From: Glaciozyma antarctica PI12
Taxonomy: Eukaryota; Basidiomycota; Microbotryomycetes; Kriegeriales; Camptobasidiaceae
Reading direction: 5' to 3'
Assembly: GCA_002917775.1 (NCBI GenBank)
Contig: KZ627146.1
Span: 777,667-810,964 of the forward strand
Length of the DNA: 33,298 nucleotides
Numbering within the stretch: the stretch's first letter is position 1; every line of letters begins with the position of its first letter. Made by a program: the position numbers and the translations under genes. Positions 29,980 to 33,298 of the stretch are shown here, in pieces. The notes under the pieces were generated by a model. The model saw nothing but the letters and a program-made list of their open reading frames with translations, ran no database searches and was not told the DNA's origin.

Positions 29980-32620
29980 TCAGCCCATCTGCCTCTTGAA
30001 ATCCCACGCCCCGACCATCCTAATCCTCCCCGCCGCCGCTCCCGCATCAAACGGCCTCGGCGGTGGGAACTGTTCGCTCGACGGAAAAGTCCTCGTCGGC
30101 GCGCTCGGCAAGGCCAGTACCAACGGCGGCGAGGGAACTATTCTCAACATCAGCGCTACTCGGTTGGAATGAAGGGGGGACTCACTTCGAGGCCCACCGC
30201 TCGATCTCTCCCTCCCTGAAGACGGAGGCGGCGCGTGGCCCATGGGCGGCGGTGGTGCACGACCCGGTGGTCCGCCATTCATAGGCGGTGGAGGAGCTCG
30301 CATCGGTGGACCAGGCGGCGAAGAATGTGGCGGGGGAGCTCGCATCGGCGGAGGAGAAGGTGCTGCTGGGGGTGACGGTGACGGAGGCGCTAGGGCAGGC
30401 AGGGGAGCTCGTCCAGGTGGCGCAGGGGGCGCATGGGAGGGGAATCCCGAAGCGGGCCTTGAGGGCGGTGGCGGAGGCCTCGAAGGCGGCGCAGCATGAG
30501 GGACCCAAGCCGGTTTCGCTGGCTCCTCCTCCTCCTCCTCCTCGGAGTACTGCGGCTCGGGCGTTGGCATTGGACGATGAGGCGGTGCGGGTATCGGTGC
30601 GCGAGGAGGTGGGACGGCGGAGGTAGGTCGTGCAGGTGGGGGAGGAGGCGTCGCGTGATTCCCTGGTCGTGCGGGAGGTGGGGGCGGTCCAGGTCTGCCC
30701 GCGAGTGACGAGGGAGTCGGGGGAGGAGGTGGAGTAGCTCGAGGAGGGAGGGAGGGCGTCGCGGGTGCTCGATTGGGGATAGAAGGGGGAGGAGGGCGAG
30801 AGGGCGGTGGGGGAGCGATGACGGGGGGAGGGGGGACGCGCGAGGGTGCTGGCGGGGGAGGACGAGCGGGGCTCGGTGCAGGCGGCGGCGGAGGGGGAGG
30901 AGGGACGCGCGACGAGGAAGGAGGTGGCGGAGGGGGAGGAGCTGGTGGAGCGACGGCTGGGCGAGAGGGAGGCGGTGGTCCAGGTCGCGTCGGAGGTGCT
31001 GCTGGGGGTCGTGGCGGCGGCGCTGCTGGCCGAGCGGGCGGTGCGACGGGAGAGCGAGGGGGCGGAGCGACTCCAGGACGAGCGGGGGGAGCTACGGGAG
31101 GGCGAGAGGGAGGTGCTGGAGAGCGTGCTGGTGCTGTGGGCGCTGCGCCTGTGCGAGGGGAGAAGTAGTCAGCAGCTCGCTCTCCTGGGGTTAAGATGGG
31201 GAATGGGTTGATGGGTCACCGGTAGAAGCATCTCAAGGCCATGAGGGAGATATCAGAAGCGTGCAGCAGCCTTCGCGAGCAAGCAACACCGACTCGAATA
31301 CCCATCGACTCCCCGAGATGCCTAGCCTGACCTTTCGCGCACGTCGTGCCAGCCGAAATCCGCCCCCGCTGCGTCTCCGAACGCACGCAGCACAGCTTCG
31401 CAGGCCGGAAGTCGAGCACCTGACAGCGGGAGCATCATCGAGTCTCCCCTCTCCTGAGCGGGGGTCTGGCGACGCTGGGCTGTGAGCGACTTCGACTCTG
31501 GCAAGGGTGCGAATGATCACCACCTCCACGTAGTCCTTACCTGGACGCTCGCACGTCGACGACAACATCGGAGAGCCTCGCCAAACACAGCTCAAGCGAG
31601 TCGTCCGTCTCGCGACGCACTTCCCACCTCAGCTGCTCACCAGACCCTGCGATCTCGTGCCTCGTTCCGAAGGCGATCTCAACAACATTAGAAAGAGCCT
31701 TGTCCCTACCAGTATCACAGCTGCGCTTCGTCGTTACAGATGAACGACGGCCCACAACTGAGTCAGGTTAGGGTTACGGGCTCTCGCTAGCCGTACCGAG
31801 CGAGCGCTTTCCAGGCCTGTTGCGTGGCGCTCAGGAGGGATCTCATCGGGCTGGAGGACAACTGAAAGACGTCGCTTGAGGAAAGCGACGGTTCTCCAGC
31901 GGTATCCAGGCGACTAAACCCTCCTCGGCCTCTGCTGGCGGCCAAGAGGCGGTACAGCGACGTAGCAACTCATAGAGTAGCTCGAGCGAGACGTCCGTTG
32001 GGCGACAGACTTCCCGAAATGAGCTCTCCGGGCACGCCGTCTCCCGTTCCTCACTCTAGGCCCGAGAGAGATCCCGGAGAGCTGTGAAGGAAACGGCGAA
32101 ATCACAGCTGAGTCCCACGCTCGCTCGAGCAACAGGGCCCCCACTGAGCTCAGCCCACGCCTCCCCAGCCCCTCCACCACTCCACCCCACTGGCCCCCGA
32201 GCCCTCCGAGCCCACCACCCCTCACCCCTCCCACTCCCAACCGAGCGCACTCACCCGTCCTAACCCCTCCAGCTTTCTTAAGCGTCGGCATCCCCCCCGC
32301 AAACAACCCCGCCAACTGCGGTGGTGCTTCCCCTCCTCCTCCTCCTCCGCCGCCTGAGCCGCCAGTGGGAACGGGCGGGGCTTTTGGAGCCCCTCGTGCT
32401 GGTGGGGCGGATTCATCGACTGGACGACCTGCGTTGTTTGTCAGCTTTCTGCCGACCTCTTTGCGAGCGAACGCGTTCGGTAGCGGCGTCGAGGGAGGGG
32501 AGGGAGGCCGAGGACGTGGAAGGGGGTCGTACCTGATACCGCCGGTCCACTCTTGTCTACCGTCGTGGCCTTTTTGAGTTTCCGACCTGCGGCGATTTGG
32601 GCGAGGAGAGAGTTGTCCAT
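29980..32620 (-). CDS. VRP1: Verprolin/WIP-family actin regulator
   Basis: Four exons (32620-32533, 32428-32255, 31148-30186, 30137-29980) encode 460 residues. The N-terminus is a WH2 actin-binding motif (SLLAQIAAGRKLKKATTVDK), followed by a second short motif (PPQLAGLFAGGMPTLKKAGG) typical of verprolin/WIP. Over 300 residues of proline-rich sequence (many APPPP and RPPPP blocks) would bind SH3 domains and profilin. The C-terminus has FPPPRPF, like the WASP/Las17-binding tail. The protein should link actin to WASP at endocytic patches. Intron 2 (31149-32254) is 1106 nt. The last intron (30138-30185) is 48 nt and has no stop, so retaining it would only add 16 residues. Confidence 0.87.
31589..32015. 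repeat. Imperfect 37-bp direct repeat inside VRP1 intron 2
   Basis: Bases 31589-31625 and 31979-32015 match at 30 of 37 positions by eye, including the shared blocks CGTCCGT and ACTTCCC. On the minus strand both copies can be read in a frame giving EV-R-TD-SLEL-like residues, so they may be traces of a duplicated coding segment. Copies are 390 bases apart. Confidence 0.6.
31765..31775 (+). repeat. Short interstitial telomere-like motif
   Basis: GGTTAGGGTTA, almost two units of the TTAGGG repeat, lies within VRP1 intron 2. It is on the G-rich strand relative to the terminal tract. Eleven bases could arise by chance. Confidence 0.5.
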
Positions 32621-32867
32621 CTCGTTTCTCGACGAGTGAAGGGCGAAGGGAGAGCGTAAGAGGGGTGATGCGGTCGATTCGATATTCGGGATTGTTTTTT
32701 GGTAAGGGGGGGGGGGCAGGATAGTGGAGCTTGCCTGCTCGCGTTGTGAGAGGCTTGGACAGCGCCAGCAGCGTCGGAGCCGAGTACTAGAAGCTCTCTA
32801 ACAGCTCAGCAAGGAAGTATCAAGCGACATCTGAGCCCGAACGACCTCGAACGACCTCCCACCTACG
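32621..32867. promoter_or_regulatory. Divergent promoter region, VRP1 / SNF2 gene
   Basis: These 247 bases separate two ATGs on opposite strands. A run of 11 Gs occurs at 32706-32716 directly after a T-rich stretch. No specific factor site is claimed. Confidence 0.4.
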
Positions 32868-33298
32868 ATGAAGGATTACCAGCTGTCGGGATTGAGCTTC
32901 CTCGCCTACATGTTTGAGAACGGCCAGAACTGCATCCTTGCCGACGAGTGAGTCGACGTGCGGATGATGGGGGTCTTGGGGGCTTTGGAGCTGATGTTTG
33001 GCGCGCGCGCAGGATGGGACTGGGCAAGACGTTGCAGACGCTCTCGCTGCTGGCGTACTTGAACGAGCAACACGGTGTCAAGGGACCTCATCTTCTCATC
33101 TGCCCTCTCAGNGTCCTCGGCGCGTGGATCACGGTGCGTTGTTGTTTCGCTCGTGCCTGCAGATCACCGCGCTTACGTTCGTTCTCTCTGTGCAGGAAAT
33201 CAACCGCTGGCTTCCTTCTTTCGTGCGTTTCTCGACGATACCGCAACTTCGCGCTCGCAGCTGACGTTCCCGACCGCAGAACGCCATCCGCTTCCACG
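32868..33298 (+). CDS. SNF2-family ATPase, 5' part only (runs off window)
   Basis: Four exons are visible (32868-32947, 33011-33133, 33196-33222, 33280 to the end). They read [40 protein letters not shown] (motif I, Walker A), HLLICPLSVLGAWITEINRW (motif Ia region) and then NAIRFH. This is the first RecA-like lobe of a Snf2 chromatin-remodelling or repair translocase. It starts directly at the helicase domain with almost no N-terminal extension, which recalls CHD1L/ALC1-like or other short-headed members; the subfamily cannot be settled from 86 residues. One base at 33112 is ambiguous (N), in a Ser/Arg codon. Introns are 57-65 nt. Confidence 0.85.

Larger units (their letters stand above)
31149..32254 (-). 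other. 1106-nt second intron of VRP1
   Basis: Minus-strand ends are GTGAGTGCGC and GCTGACTACTT...GCACAG. The two flanking exons are both needed for a verprolin and join in frame. The interior holds an imperfect direct repeat and a short telomere-like motif; no known gene is recognised. Confidence 0.65.

Noticed and set aside
30200-31210. Gly/Arg-rich plus-strand open frames
   Set aside because: They are the complement of the proline-rich exon of VRP1; CCN repeats always give Gly/Arg-rich open frames on the other strand.
22246-32254. A transposon or virus-like element inside the long introns
   Set aside because: No reverse transcriptase, integrase, transposase, terminal repeat or target duplication could be recognised, so no element is claimed.
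1-33298. CRISPR arrays, prokaryotic operons and ribosome-binding sites
   Set aside because: The telomere, spliceosomal introns and gene families are eukaryotic; no spaced repeat array is present.

Overview
The window is the left end of a chromosome from a GC-rich, intron-dense fungus. It opens with about 19 copies of the TTAGGG-type telomere repeat (C-strand first). Genes are closely packed, and almost all introns are 48-60 nt with GTRNGT-like donors, CTRAC/CTGAC-like branch sites and YAG acceptors. The gene set (PIK1, GET4, verprolin, a patatin-type lipase, a Zn2Cys6 factor) is fungal. The compact GC-rich style most resembles a basidiomycetous yeast of the Rhodotorula/Sporobolomyces kind. 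That placement is an inference, not a search result.

Layout, left to right: telomere (1-113); mitochondrial ribosomal protein uL22m/MRPL22 on the minus strand, ending only about 155 bp from the repeats (268-1963); an unrecognised minus-strand gene (2144-4144); then on the plus strand an aldo/keto reductase (4891-6411), a Zn2Cys6 transcription factor (6931-10136), the phosphatidylinositol 4-kinase PIK1 (10383-14538) and a three-repeat SANT/Myb-like protein (14896-16405). A convergent MFS monocarboxylate-type permease (16542-18596, minus) is followed by a tandem pair of four-helix membrane proteins (18928-19753 and 20025-20771, plus). Next come GET4 (21236-23666, minus) and a TGL4/TGL5-type patatin lipase (23838-27757, minus). 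A decayed F-box-like gene (28005-29467, plus), a possible small spliced gene (29508-29813), verprolin/WIP (29980-32620, minus) and the 5' end of an SNF2-family ATPase (32868 to the window end, plus) complete it.

I see ordinary housekeeping content: mitochondrial translation, Golgi lipid signalling, tail-anchored protein insertion, lipid-droplet lipolysis, actin regulation and chromatin. I see no rRNA, tRNA, CRISPR array or recognisable transposon, and no convincing multi-gene novel system.

The unusual signals are structural. Four minus-strand genes each carry one very long intron (868, 1129, 615 and 1106 nt) against a background of 50-60 nt. The longest two hold unexplained content, including an imperfect direct repeat in verprolin. 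The reductase start codon is split by an intron. Three genes show one-base frame slips, each at a run of exactly five C/G, which points to sequence error more than biology. Exon coordinates were deduced by eye from splice signals and protein continuity; in the intact gene models the summed exon lengths are divisible by three.
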